Source of the DNA: a virus
DNA length: 23,883 nt
Reading direction: 5' to 3' (one strand)
Virus record (IMG/VR): IMGVR_UViG_3300018410_000049
Span: 1-23,883 of that record
The notes under the pieces are model-generated. The model was not told the DNA's origin. It did not search any database and saw nothing but the letters and a program-made list of their open reading frames with translations. The first letter of the stretch is position 1. The number at the start of each line of letters is the position of its first letter. Below, piece after piece: positions 14,999-22,762 of this stretch. The position numbers were made by a program, and so were the translations under genes.

Positions 14999-16714
14999 AT
15001 GCCTGCACTTTGGCCAACATTCATACCAGCATTAGCGTCTGATATAGCAGGTCAGTCATTCACTAAACCGGGTGGAGCTATGGTTTCTTATGAGCTCCCA
15101 AAAGTTGGAACTGATCAAGTTCCTATTTTTCCACCATCTAAAGAGTTGATAGAGTCTGTTAAGCCTGGAAATCCTGTTAATGCAAATTTAACAACTGATC
15201 CTACTTCAATGATTAATGCTATAAATTTATCACCATTAAGCGGAAGATATGATTTTGGTGTAAGAGTCGCTGAAAGATATTTAGAAGCTACTAAAAGTTT
15301 AGCACAAACTCCATTCGGTGCAGTTCATACTAATAATCCTGCTGCCGAATTTATTTTAAAACAAGGTTATGGTTTAGTTTTTGAAAGACTATTAAAAGAA
15401 GGTGATATACCTTTATTGGATCAAAAGGATGAGAACGGTAATGTCATAGAACAAGGTAAAGAATCTCATCCAGATTATGCTGATTTTTGTCCCGGGCCTA
15501 TCGAACCGCCAGATCCTGTCGAGGAACAAAAAAAACTAGATAAAAAGTTTGATAAATTTGTAGATGAGAAGAAGAACGATTCATATTGGGATTTATATAA
15601 GTTTAGATTTTTTGAATTTCCATGTTTAAGTGGCAACGAGACACAAGTTGAATTAGAGAATTTATTTGCGGCTAGATTAATAGAACAATATAAAACATCT
15701 AATGATAAAGATGAATTCAAACTATGGGCAGAATGTTTGGGTTCTAAAAAATATAAAGATAGCACTCTAGCAATAAGCGGTAAACCATATCCTAATATTA
15801 GTACACAAACTAGAGCTGATATAACAGCAGCCGGTTATAACTGGCAATCTTTAGCAGATAATGTGAGTGATTTATTTATAGCTGGTATAGAAGGCAATGG
15901 ACCTACGTTAGAGTGTCCATTAAATGAATGGAAAATTCAAGTAGCATATGATTTTGATCATGATCCTCCTGAAAATCCAAGTAAAAGACCTAAGATATTA
16001 ACATCTAATGTAGTGGCTACTTTTAGCTGGTATCCTGGTTTAAGACAGGGTTCTTTTTCTTATCTCTATGGATCTGCTGTTTCTGCACCTAAGTGGATAA
16101 AAACTCCAAATTGGATTGAAACTGTATATGAAAAAGGTGAATGGAAAAATCATTGGAGAAAAGTACCTGAAGATAAAATAAGACAAGCTTCTAGAGCGTC
16201 TGATCCGGGCGAAGAACTTTTAAAAATAGATCCAAAATTAGGGGGTACTTTATTTAAGTTTCAAATGAAAGAAGCCTTAGATGCAAAAAAGGTAGCCGAT
16301 GAATGTGAAGCTATTGAACCAAGCTCTAATATTAATTATAATTGGCCAGGTGGCGATCCATATGAAGAAATGGCAGCCGTTACTATTGCTTACTGGTATG
16401 CATGTTTAGTAAAACCTTTTGCACCAACTCCATCCGCTTTACCTGCGTTAATTCCTCCGCCATTAACAGGTATCTACATACCGCTATATTATGGCAGTAA
16501 AAAAAGATTAGCTAATAATTTAAGGAAGGCTTGGAATACTGGTAAAACATTTAGTGTATTACCTGCCCCAATGCCACCTGCACTTGCGGTTTCTACTGCG
16601 GTCGCTGCAGCATATGCTTTGCATTTATTGGAATTTAAATTACTTTATTTAGGAGGTATACCTACACCAGTGGGTCCAGTACCTATGGTTGGTTTTGTAC
16701 CTGTGGTATTCTAA
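14999..16714 (+). CDS. large unknown protein with Pro-rich, hydrophobic C-terminus
   Basis: 571 aa, not recognised. It starts MPALWPTFIPALASDIAGQSFTKPG split by a short hydrophobic N-terminal stretch; no cleavable signal is obvious. Residues about 160-190 are an acidic/lysine-rich linker. The middle is Trp-rich (YNWQSLADNV, FSWYPGLRQGSF, WIKTPNWIETVY). From about residue 470 it is rich in Pro and hydrophobic residues, with an Ala-rich segment LAVSTAVAAAYALHLLEF at about 529-546 and a final VGPVPMVGFVPVVF. Its place right after the spike suggests a hub or tip component, or a membrane-interacting protein, but this is inference from position. Confidence 0.6.
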   Translation: MPALWPTFIPALASDIAGQSFTKPGGAMVSYELPKVGTDQVPIFPPSKELIESVKPGNPVNANLTTDPTSMINAINLSPLSGRYDFGVRVAERYLEATKSLAQTPFGAVHTNNPAAEFILKQGYGLVFERLLKEGDIPLLDQKDENGNVIEQGKESHPDYADFCPGPIEPPDPVEEQKKLDKKFDKFVDEKKNDSYWDLYKFRFFEFPCLSGNETQVELENLFAARLIEQYKTSNDKDEFKLWAECLGSKKYKDSTLAISGKPYPNISTQTRADITAAGYNWQSLADNVSDLFIAGIEGNGPTLECPLNEWKIQVAYDFDHDPPENPSKRPKILTSNVVATFSWYPGLRQGSFSYLYGSAVSAPKWIKTPNWIETVYEKGEWKNHWRKVPEDKIRQASRASDPGEELLKIDPKLGGTLFKFQMKEALDAKKVADECEAIEPSSNINYNWPGGDPYEEMAAVTIAYWYACLVKPFAPTPSALPALIPPPLTGIYIPLYYGSKKRLANNLRKAWNTGKTFSVLPAPMPPALAVSTAVAAAYALHLLEFKLLYLGGIPTPVGPVPMVGFVPVVF

Positions 16715-16724
16715 TAATTAATTA

Positions 16725-16733
16725 GATATATAT
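16725..16733 (+). promoter_or_regulatory. candidate late promoter, GATATATAT motif copy 2
   Basis: GATATATAT lies in the 46-base spacer between the 571 aa gene and the S1-like gene, 28 bases before ATG 16761. It is preceded by TAATTAATTA, a short palindrome. The match to the spacers at 8457 and 18069 is the main support. Confidence 0.4.
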
Positions 16734-16760
16734 TATGTTACACCTTTAATATAAAAATAA

Positions 16761-18050
16761 ATGAACAACGAAAAAAACAAAAGAGTTAGAATTGGCGAAG
16801 TTAAAGTCGAGGAAACTAAAATCGAAGAAGTAAACAATCAAGTTGAAAATTCACAAGAAGATTTACAGGATGTCACCGAATCCTATTACGATGAAAATGG
16901 TGAATTTATGTGGGACGCATATGAAGCTAGTTGCCCATCTAAAACAAGAAAACCCAATCCACATATCAGAACTCTAAGAGGAGATAAAGTTTTTTCTAGA
17001 GAAGATTACGCACAAGATTTTTATGACTTACTAACGGAATTTGACAGTAAATACGGTCAATTAGTTACTAAACTAAATGTAGGTGAAATTCATGAAGGTA
17101 AAATTTACGGAGTAAGTTCTGAATTTATTAGCGTTGATATTGGTTATAGAGAATTAATATACGTTAAATATGATAAAGAACCTGCTGATATACAAGCATT
17201 AAAACCAGGTGATGAAACATCTGTTTTAATTACTCAACTTGCTAAAAACTCACATATATTAGGATCAATTCACGGAGGTGTTAAACATCGCGTATTCATG
17301 GATCTTAGAGAAGGTGTAGAAACAGGTGGAACCGCATGGGTGGGTACTGTAACGCATATGATTGAAAATGGAGGTTACATGGTAATGATTCAAGGTATTG
17401 AGTGTTTTATGCCAGGATCACTTGCTGGAATTAATAAACTGCATGATTTTTCATCCATCATTGGTAAAGAACTATATGTTGTGCCAGTTAGTTTCTCACC
17501 AGAAAGAGGCACATTGGTAGTTTCTCATAGAAAATATTTACAAGCGTTAATTCCTAATGAAATATCGTCATTAAAAGAAACACAAGGCGAAACTCTTACC
17601 GGAAATGTAACAGGAACTGCAAAATATGGTGTTTTTGTAGAGTTTAATAAATGTCTAACCGGTATGATTCATAATAATGACTTAGACGAAGAAACTTTAG
17701 CTAAATTTAAAGCTAGAGAAATTAAACCAGGTGATCAAATATCTTTTATGGTAAAAGATATCATAAGTAATACAAAAATTACGTTAACACAGAAAGCAAA
17801 TATCGTAGTAAATCCATGGAGCGATATCACATCAAGATACACCATTCCTTCTGTAATAGAAGCTACTGTTAAGACTAAAAAAGACTATGGTCTATTCATT
17901 ACAATAGAAGAGGGCGTTACTGGACTGTTACATGTAAGCGAATTAAGTGAAGAAGTTATGAGTGTATTTAAGGCCGGTGATAAGATCACTGTTCAAATTA
18001 CAAGAATCGATGTTGATTCAATGAAAGTCTTTTTAAAGATGCCTCAATAA
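16761..18050 (+). CDS. S1-like RNA-binding protein with four S1/OB repeats
   Basis: 429 aa. A charged N-terminal extension (about 1-105) precedes four S1-type OB domains at about 107-169, 188-256, 277-343 and 363-428. The clearest are the third (LTGNVTGTAKYGVFVEFNKC ... GMIHNNDL ... GDQISFMV) and fourth (VIEATVKTKKDYGLFITIEE ... GLLHVSELSEEVMSVFKAGD), with the classic 'G-x-V ... YG-x-F-x-x ... G-x-x-H-x-S-x-L ... G-D' pattern. This is the arrangement of a shortened ribosomal protein S1, whose usual bacterial form has six repeats. It probably binds mRNA and may assist ribosomes on phage transcripts. It sits between spike and gp25 genes with its own 46-base leader. Confidence 0.85.
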   Translation: MNNEKNKRVRIGEVKVEETKIEEVNNQVENSQEDLQDVTESYYDENGEFMWDAYEASCPSKTRKPNPHIRTLRGDKVFSREDYAQDFYDLLTEFDSKYGQLVTKLNVGEIHEGKIYGVSSEFISVDIGYRELIYVKYDKEPADIQALKPGDETSVLITQLAKNSHILGSIHGGVKHRVFMDLREGVETGGTAWVGTVTHMIENGGYMVMIQGIECFMPGSLAGINKLHDFSSIIGKELYVVPVSFSPERGTLVVSHRKYLQALIPNEISSLKETQGETLTGNVTGTAKYGVFVEFNKCLTGMIHNNDLDEETLAKFKAREIKPGDQISFMVKDIISNTKITLTQKANIVVNPWSDITSRYTIPSVIEATVKTKKDYGLFITIEEGVTGLLHVSELSEEVMSVFKAGDKITVQITRIDVDSMKVFLKMPQ

Positions 18051-18068
18051 CTATTGCAACGAGAGTGT

Positions 18069-18077
18069 GATATATAT
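18069..18077 (+). promoter_or_regulatory. candidate late promoter, GATATATAT motif copy 3
   Basis: GATATATAT lies in the 52-base spacer before the amidoligase gene (ATG 18103). A TTG at 18054-18056 lies 16 bases upstream of TATATTG at 18073-18079. That resembles the Bacteroidota TTG/TAnnTTTG promoter, one T short, so either a host-type or a phage late promoter is possible. Confidence 0.4.
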
Positions 18078-18102
18078 TGAAACGATAATATCATAATCTA
18101 AT

Positions 18103-19410
18103 ATGCAAAAATTAAATATAGATTCTTCAAGGGAATCAATTTTGAATGCAGCACTTATGGGTGTTGAATTTGAATTCTATTCTAATATCGATCTAGAAGC
18201 TACCAAAAAATCTTTGGCTCAGCTTCTAGATCGTAAGATTAGGTTGGAAGACAAAGCTCATTCGGATTTCCAACCATCTGCAGAAGAATTTAAAATAGAA
18301 CCAGATATGTCGGGTGGAAAAGGTCTAATGGAACTAGTTACAGGACCTATTCCGTATAGAAATGCTAGAATAGTTGTAAACAAAGTTTTAGATTGGATAT
18401 CTAAAAACGGATACACTAACGATAGAGCATCAATTCATGTTAATTTATCATTCGATAAAAAATTCTTAGAAGATAAAGATCTTATTTCTAGAATGAACGT
18501 TCTTAAGTTTATTTTAGAATTTGATGAAAAACAAGTTTATAAATTCTTTCCTAATAGAGAAAATTCCGCATACGCAAAGAGTGTTAAATGGGTAATGCCA
18601 AAATGGGAAGCATTTCATTTTGACGCAAATCAAATTGCATCTAATAATTTTAAATTTGCCGATACTAAATACTATGGAATAAACTTTTCAAAGAAGGAAA
18701 AGAATTATTTAGAATTCAGATACTTAGGAGGTCAAAATTATGAAAAGAAAGTTGATAATATACTTTATTTAACTGAGAGTTTTTTAATGCAAATGTGGCA
18801 TTCTTGTAATGATCCTAGATTTACAGCTGAAAATAAAATAGAACTTCAGAGAATTTTAAATAAAAATAAACCTATTTCAGAGGCACTTAAAAATTATACT
18901 AATGTCAATAAACATTGGCCTAATATAGAAATATTAGTAGATTTACAAAGTAATCCTACTATTATTAATGTACACTGGGAAAGATTTAAACATAGAGTTG
19001 TTGATTTATTGGTCAATGGTTCTATGGAAGCAGGAATTATAAACTACGATTCAGATTATGGTGCAGTTCAAGTGAAAGATGGAAAGTTTCCAACGGTTTA
19101 TTTACTAGAAAATTTTGAATTTATAGACTGTGAATTAACAGGTAATATAACTAACTGTAGTTTTTATAATTGTGAAGTTAGTGGTTCTGCCGTTATGATG
19201 TGCAGTCTATATAAAGGTACTAAAGTAAAGGAGTCTAAAGTAGAATCATGTTATACACATGGAAGTTGTGAATTAACCAACTGTTATGTTGCCGGAAGAG
19301 ACACTATGTTTAAAGGTAAAATGATAGGTGGAATATTTAGAGAGGGCTTTAGAAGTAAAGACGCTAGATTTGAAGAAACTGAAATAGTAGTAAGTAAAAA
19401 AATAAACTAA
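18103..19410 (+). CDS. amidoligase-family enzyme fused to a Cys-rich beta-helix-like domain
   Basis: 435 aa. Residues about 15-235 match the amidoligase type 2 (COOH-NH2 ligase, glutamine-synthetase-like) pattern. It has GVEFEF (20-25, E-x-E), KIEPDMS (64-70), MELVTGP (76-82), SIHVNL (110-115, the His strand), YGIN (191-194) and LEFRYLGG (203-210). Such enzymes use ATP to form amide bonds between peptides or amino acids. Residues about 335-430 are short strands of repeated pattern with seven cysteines (343, 352, 357, 367, 383, 389, 394), resembling a pentapeptide or right-handed beta-helix with a Cys ladder. The substrate is unknown: peptidoglycan peptides, a host protein or a virion protein. 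The start at 18103 follows a 52-base spacer. Confidence 0.78.
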   Translation: MQKLNIDSSRESILNAALMGVEFEFYSNIDLEATKKSLAQLLDRKIRLEDKAHSDFQPSAEEFKIEPDMSGGKGLMELVTGPIPYRNARIVVNKVLDWISKNGYTNDRASIHVNLSFDKKFLEDKDLISRMNVLKFILEFDEKQVYKFFPNRENSAYAKSVKWVMPKWEAFHFDANQIASNNFKFADTKYYGINFSKKEKNYLEFRYLGGQNYEKKVDNILYLTESFLMQMWHSCNDPRFTAENKIELQRILNKNKPISEALKNYTNVNKHWPNIEILVDLQSNPTIINVHWERFKHRVVDLLVNGSMEAGIINYDSDYGAVQVKDGKFPTVYLLENFEFIDCELTGNITNCSFYNCEVSGSAVMMCSLYKGTKVKESKVESCYTHGSCELTNCYVAGRDTMFKGKMIGGIFREGFRSKDARFEETEIVVSKKIN

Positions 19411-19414
19411 TATA

Positions 19415-20257
19415 ATGAGTGAAATTAGAAGCGGGTCTAATAACGACTTGACAACCGGAAGACAATTTGATGCAAACTGTTTGAACGCATTTCTAGATGA
19501 ATTAGGTGACGATATCACAGGAGCATGTATGGTTCCTATTAATTTACCACAAAAAGAAATTATTAATATAATTAAGAGAGCTAAAAAATGGTTTTATAAA
19601 AAATATGAATATTCTGTAAAAGAGAATTTATACCATATTCCAAATAGCGTATTTAGTAGTGATTATTTTAAATCTCACAGAACTCTTAATTTACCAGGAC
19701 CAAGTTTAGATGGCGGAGGTGGAGTATTTTCTGTTTATGGATTATATGACCTAATGTCTGGTTTCCATGGTCAAGGAGGTGGATTAGATCTTAGATTCCA
19801 GTCTGGTGGTGACTTCTCAATGGAGAGAATGTTGTTTAGAGGTATGTATGAAGGTTCTGGAATGGCTGAGGCTGCAGAAGAATTGCAATACTATGTATTG
19901 AATGCTTCAATGGCAGATTTGTCTAGACAGATCCTAGAGAACCCCATTTCTTATGCATATTCCAGTTTAACTGGTGAACTTAAGTTTTTAGGAGATACAC
20001 CAAAGGGTGATGTTATTCTGGAGATTTACGAAACTATTCCTGATTGCGCGTTATATGAAGATGAGATTTTCTTTAGATATGTTAGCGCTAAAATTAAACA
20101 ATCTATCGGTACTAAACTTGGAATCTTTAAGTTTGCTTTACCCGGTAATGTCGATTTTGATTATGATGCTATTAAGTCGATGGGAGATGATGAACTTAGT
20201 ATTATAGAAGAAGAGATTAAGGGAGACGAAGGTGTAGATTGGATGATGCATTCGTAA
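19415..20257 (+). CDS. virion structural protein, unknown role
   Basis: 280 aa, not recognised with confidence. The N-terminus is Asn/Asp-rich, followed by a helix IINIIKRAKKWFYKKYEYS. A Gly-rich central stretch (LDGGGGVFSVYGLYDLMSGF, about 97-116) comes before long helices (AEAAEELQYYVLNASMADLS). The C-terminal region is mixed, with KGDVILEIYETIPDC, a basic AKIKQSIGTKLG and an acidic end. It starts 4 bases after the amidoligase and precedes gp25, so it is probably a baseplate or neck component. The similarity to known neck proteins is only general. Confidence 0.62.
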   Translation: MSEIRSGSNNDLTTGRQFDANCLNAFLDELGDDITGACMVPINLPQKEIINIIKRAKKWFYKKYEYSVKENLYHIPNSVFSSDYFKSHRTLNLPGPSLDGGGGVFSVYGLYDLMSGFHGQGGGLDLRFQSGGDFSMERMLFRGMYEGSGMAEAAEELQYYVLNASMADLSRQILENPISYAYSSLTGELKFLGDTPKGDVILEIYETIPDCALYEDEIFFRYVSAKIKQSIGTKLGIFKFALPGNVDFDYDAIKSMGDDELSIIEEEIKGDEGVDWMMHS

Positions 20258-20278
20258 ATAAACAAGATAAATATATAA

Positions 20279-20635
20279 ATGGAATTATACATAAAATATC
20301 CGACTGATCCTAATTACGATCCGTATCAAGTTCAAACTAATAGTGAAATAGAAATGTTGATTACACAAATTCAAACACTTTTATTTACTAATACGGGTGA
20401 AGTGATGGGTAGTTATAGATTTGGTTGTGATTTAGAAAAACTTATATATGATTTCAACGCAAGTGCATATAATGTGAAATCTATTATAATTGAACAAATA
20501 AATCAATATTGTCCATTAGCTGAAAAATTCAATATAGATGTTAATGTTGAGTTTTTAAAGGGTAAAGTTAGAGATATTGGTTTAATCGATATTACAATAG
20601 ATAGTAGATATGCTATAAAAATAAGCATGCTATAA
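20279..20635 (+). CDS. baseplate wedge protein gp25-like
   Basis: 118 aa, close to T4 gp25 (132 aa). NSEIEMLITQIQTLLFTNTG and then GEVMGSYRFGCDLEKLIYDF (about 40-59) match the GPW/gp25 family core 'L..ll.t..GE......FG..l..l'. It is a conserved wedge/sheath-initiator component of contractile tails. The next gene is gp6-like, the usual order in phages and injection systems. The start is 21 bases after the preceding stop. Confidence 0.9.
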   Translation: MELYIKYPTDPNYDPYQVQTNSEIEMLITQIQTLLFTNTGEVMGSYRFGCDLEKLIYDFNASAYNVKSIIIEQINQYCPLAEKFNIDVNVEFLKGKVRDIGLIDITIDSRYAIKISML

Positions 20636-20651
20636 AAAAGTATACAAAAAA

Positions 20652-22481
20652 ATGGCAGAATTAAAATTTTTAAATACAATTAGAACAAGTGCTAGTCAAA
20701 TAAATAATGACGCTAGAACTTATATTTCTAGAGTGTATAAAAGAGCAAACAACTTATTTACAGTTGCTTCTCCTTTCGCACAGATACTGAGCGTCTTATC
20801 TGAGATGGTAGAATTAGTTATGTTCTATATAGAAGATTCTGTCGTTGAACAAAACATATACACTGCACAACAACCTGAATCTATTTATGGTATGTCTAGA
20901 TTAACCGGTCATGACGCAACTAGAGGTTTTGCAGCGACTGGTGAGATTGATTTTAGGTGGAAACCAGGTGCAGATATGGCTAAAATTGCAGGTAGCACAT
21001 TAAATATAGACGGTAGAGCTAAACTTAAATTTGACATAAATGGTTTAACTTACACTCTATTAAATTCTGTAGATAAATTTAAACTAGAAAAAACAAATTT
21101 TAATTCATTTAGAACTTCTATAATTCAAGGTGAATTTGAATCTCAAACATTAACTGCAACTGGTGAAAAACTACAGTCTTATAATGTCAATACTAGTGGT
21201 CTGACTGATCATAGTAAAATTAGTGTAAGCGTAAATGGTGAGTTATGGACTAAACATAATTCTTTATATGATATTAATTATGAAGAAAAAGCATATCTAG
21301 TTAAAACAGGTATTAGTGGAGGTTTAGATATTTATTTTGGAAATGGTAGTTTTGGTGCTATACCACCAGCAGGCGCTTCAATAGTTGTTGAATATGTAAA
21401 ACACAATGGTTTAAATGGTAATTTAGATGATTCACCTGATTTAACTATCAAGTGGGACGCTGTTGGTTCCGATTCATTGGGAACTGAACATGATCTAAAT
21501 GAATTTTTAGATGTTACTATTACATCTTCACCTAAAATGGGGAGTGATAGAGAATCTACTCAATTTACTAAAATAATGACACCATTAGCTAGTAAATCAT
21601 TTGTCCTAGCTACACCCGATAATTATGAATACTTTTTATCTAGATATAATATGTTCTCATATATAGATGCATATAATACTACAGATGATCAATATTTAGA
21701 TGACGATAATGTTATTTATATTTTTGCTATTCCAGATGCTAAGAAAAAATTAGCAAAAAATCAAGATTATTTTAGCATGCCTGAACAAGAAATGTTTTTA
21801 GATCAAGGTGAGTATGATGCTATGCATAAAGTATTAGAAGATAGCGGTCAACAAATGGTTACAACTGAAGTTGTTTTCGTTAAACCACAAGTTAGACACT
21901 ATAGTATGGATATTAATATTAGATACTTTGAGGGTTACACTAAAGAAGAAATATACAATAGTGTTAGATCCAAAGTTTCAGAATATTTATTAAATATTAC
22001 TCGAAGAGATAAATTACCTAAATCTGATATTATTTATATCTTAGAAGAAATAGAAGGTATAGATGCTGTTAATATTAGATTTATTTCAGAAACTGAAGAA
22101 ACCGCTAGAAGACAAGGTTATTACGAATCTGTTAATATCAGTGTAGTACTTCAAGAACCTGTCACACTAGAAACTATAGGAAACGGTAAACAAAAATATG
22201 TTTTCTTTAAGAAAATAGAAGATGTTAAACTAGTAACAGTAGATGAATCTACTCAAATACCTGATCACGTGAGAGGTTTAGATCAGTGGGGAGATATTAT
22301 CATGGAGAAAGAAGAAGTTGCTGTATTTAGAGGTGGATGGTTAGACAGAGATGGTGATTTAATAGAAGATGATGTGCTAATGAATGCAGAAGCGGCCGTT
22401 AGTATTAACTTTGAAGCAGATCCTGTGCCTAAAACAATTTACACTAGGGTTCAAGCTGGAAATAGAAGAGCACTTAAGTAA
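20652..22481 (+). CDS. baseplate wedge protein gp6-like (J family)
   Basis: 609 aa, near the size of T4 gp6. The N-terminal helices (about 1-75) include LSEMVELVMFYIEDSVVEQN. The family signature FGNGSFGAIPPAG is at 229-241. The C-terminal wedge domain has VRHYSMDINIRYFEGYTKEE at about 414-433 and a following helix, then LPKSDIIYILEEIEGIDAVN. It should dimerise to form the inner wedge ring together with gp25 and the gp7-like protein downstream. It ends in a TAATG overlap with the next gene. Confidence 0.9.
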   Translation: MAELKFLNTIRTSASQINNDARTYISRVYKRANNLFTVASPFAQILSVLSEMVELVMFYIEDSVVEQNIYTAQQPESIYGMSRLTGHDATRGFAATGEIDFRWKPGADMAKIAGSTLNIDGRAKLKFDINGLTYTLLNSVDKFKLEKTNFNSFRTSIIQGEFESQTLTATGEKLQSYNVNTSGLTDHSKISVSVNGELWTKHNSLYDINYEEKAYLVKTGISGGLDIYFGNGSFGAIPPAGASIVVEYVKHNGLNGNLDDSPDLTIKWDAVGSDSLGTEHDLNEFLDVTITSSPKMGSDRESTQFTKIMTPLASKSFVLATPDNYEYFLSRYNMFSYIDAYNTTDDQYLDDDNVIYIFAIPDAKKKLAKNQDYFSMPEQEMFLDQGEYDAMHKVLEDSGQQMVTTEVVFVKPQVRHYSMDINIRYFEGYTKEEIYNSVRSKVSEYLLNITRRDKLPKSDIIYILEEIEGIDAVNIRFISETEETARRQGYYESVNISVVLQEPVTLETIGNGKQKYVFFKKIEDVKLVTVDESTQIPDHVRGLDQWGDIIMEKEEVAVFRGGWLDRDGDLIEDDVLMNAEAAVSINFEADPVPKTIYTRVQAGNRRALK

Positions 22482-22762
22482 TGGGATTATTCGACAACTT
22501 ATTAGGATATAGAAGACGTAAGAGATATGATTTTGTAAAATCTAGAAAGGATTCTAGGTTAAACGCAGGTTATAAGTATGAAGAATTACCACCCGGAGAA
22601 TTTATAGGTAGATCTCTTTCTGGACACATTCAAAGAAACGAGACTATCCAGCATTTTCTAATATTTATGGATGATACTATTAAATATTTATTGAAGGGTA
22701 CCAGATACCTTAACAATTATAAAAATTATACCGTCAAAGAAGACGATAACGAAACGAGATAA
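22481..22762 (+). CDS. small hypothetical baseplate-cluster protein
   Basis: 93 aa, not recognised. Begins MGLFDNLLGYRRRKRYDFVKSR, with a basic patch (YRRRKRYDFVKSRK), then ELPPGEFIGRSLSGHI and a helical region ending in acidic KEDDNETR. It is linked by TAATG junctions to gp6 upstream and to the gp7-like gene downstream, so it probably acts as a wedge accessory. No homology is visible by eye. Confidence 0.65.
   Translation: MGLFDNLLGYRRRKRYDFVKSRKDSRLNAGYKYEELPPGEFIGRSLSGHIQRNETIQHFLIFMDDTIKYLLKGTRYLNNYKNYTVKEDDNETR

Noticed and set aside
18103-19410. Tail fibre or adhesin because of the beta-helix-like C-terminus
   Set aside because: The N-terminal half has the ordered amidoligase motifs, and the C-terminal repeat is too short for a typical fibre.
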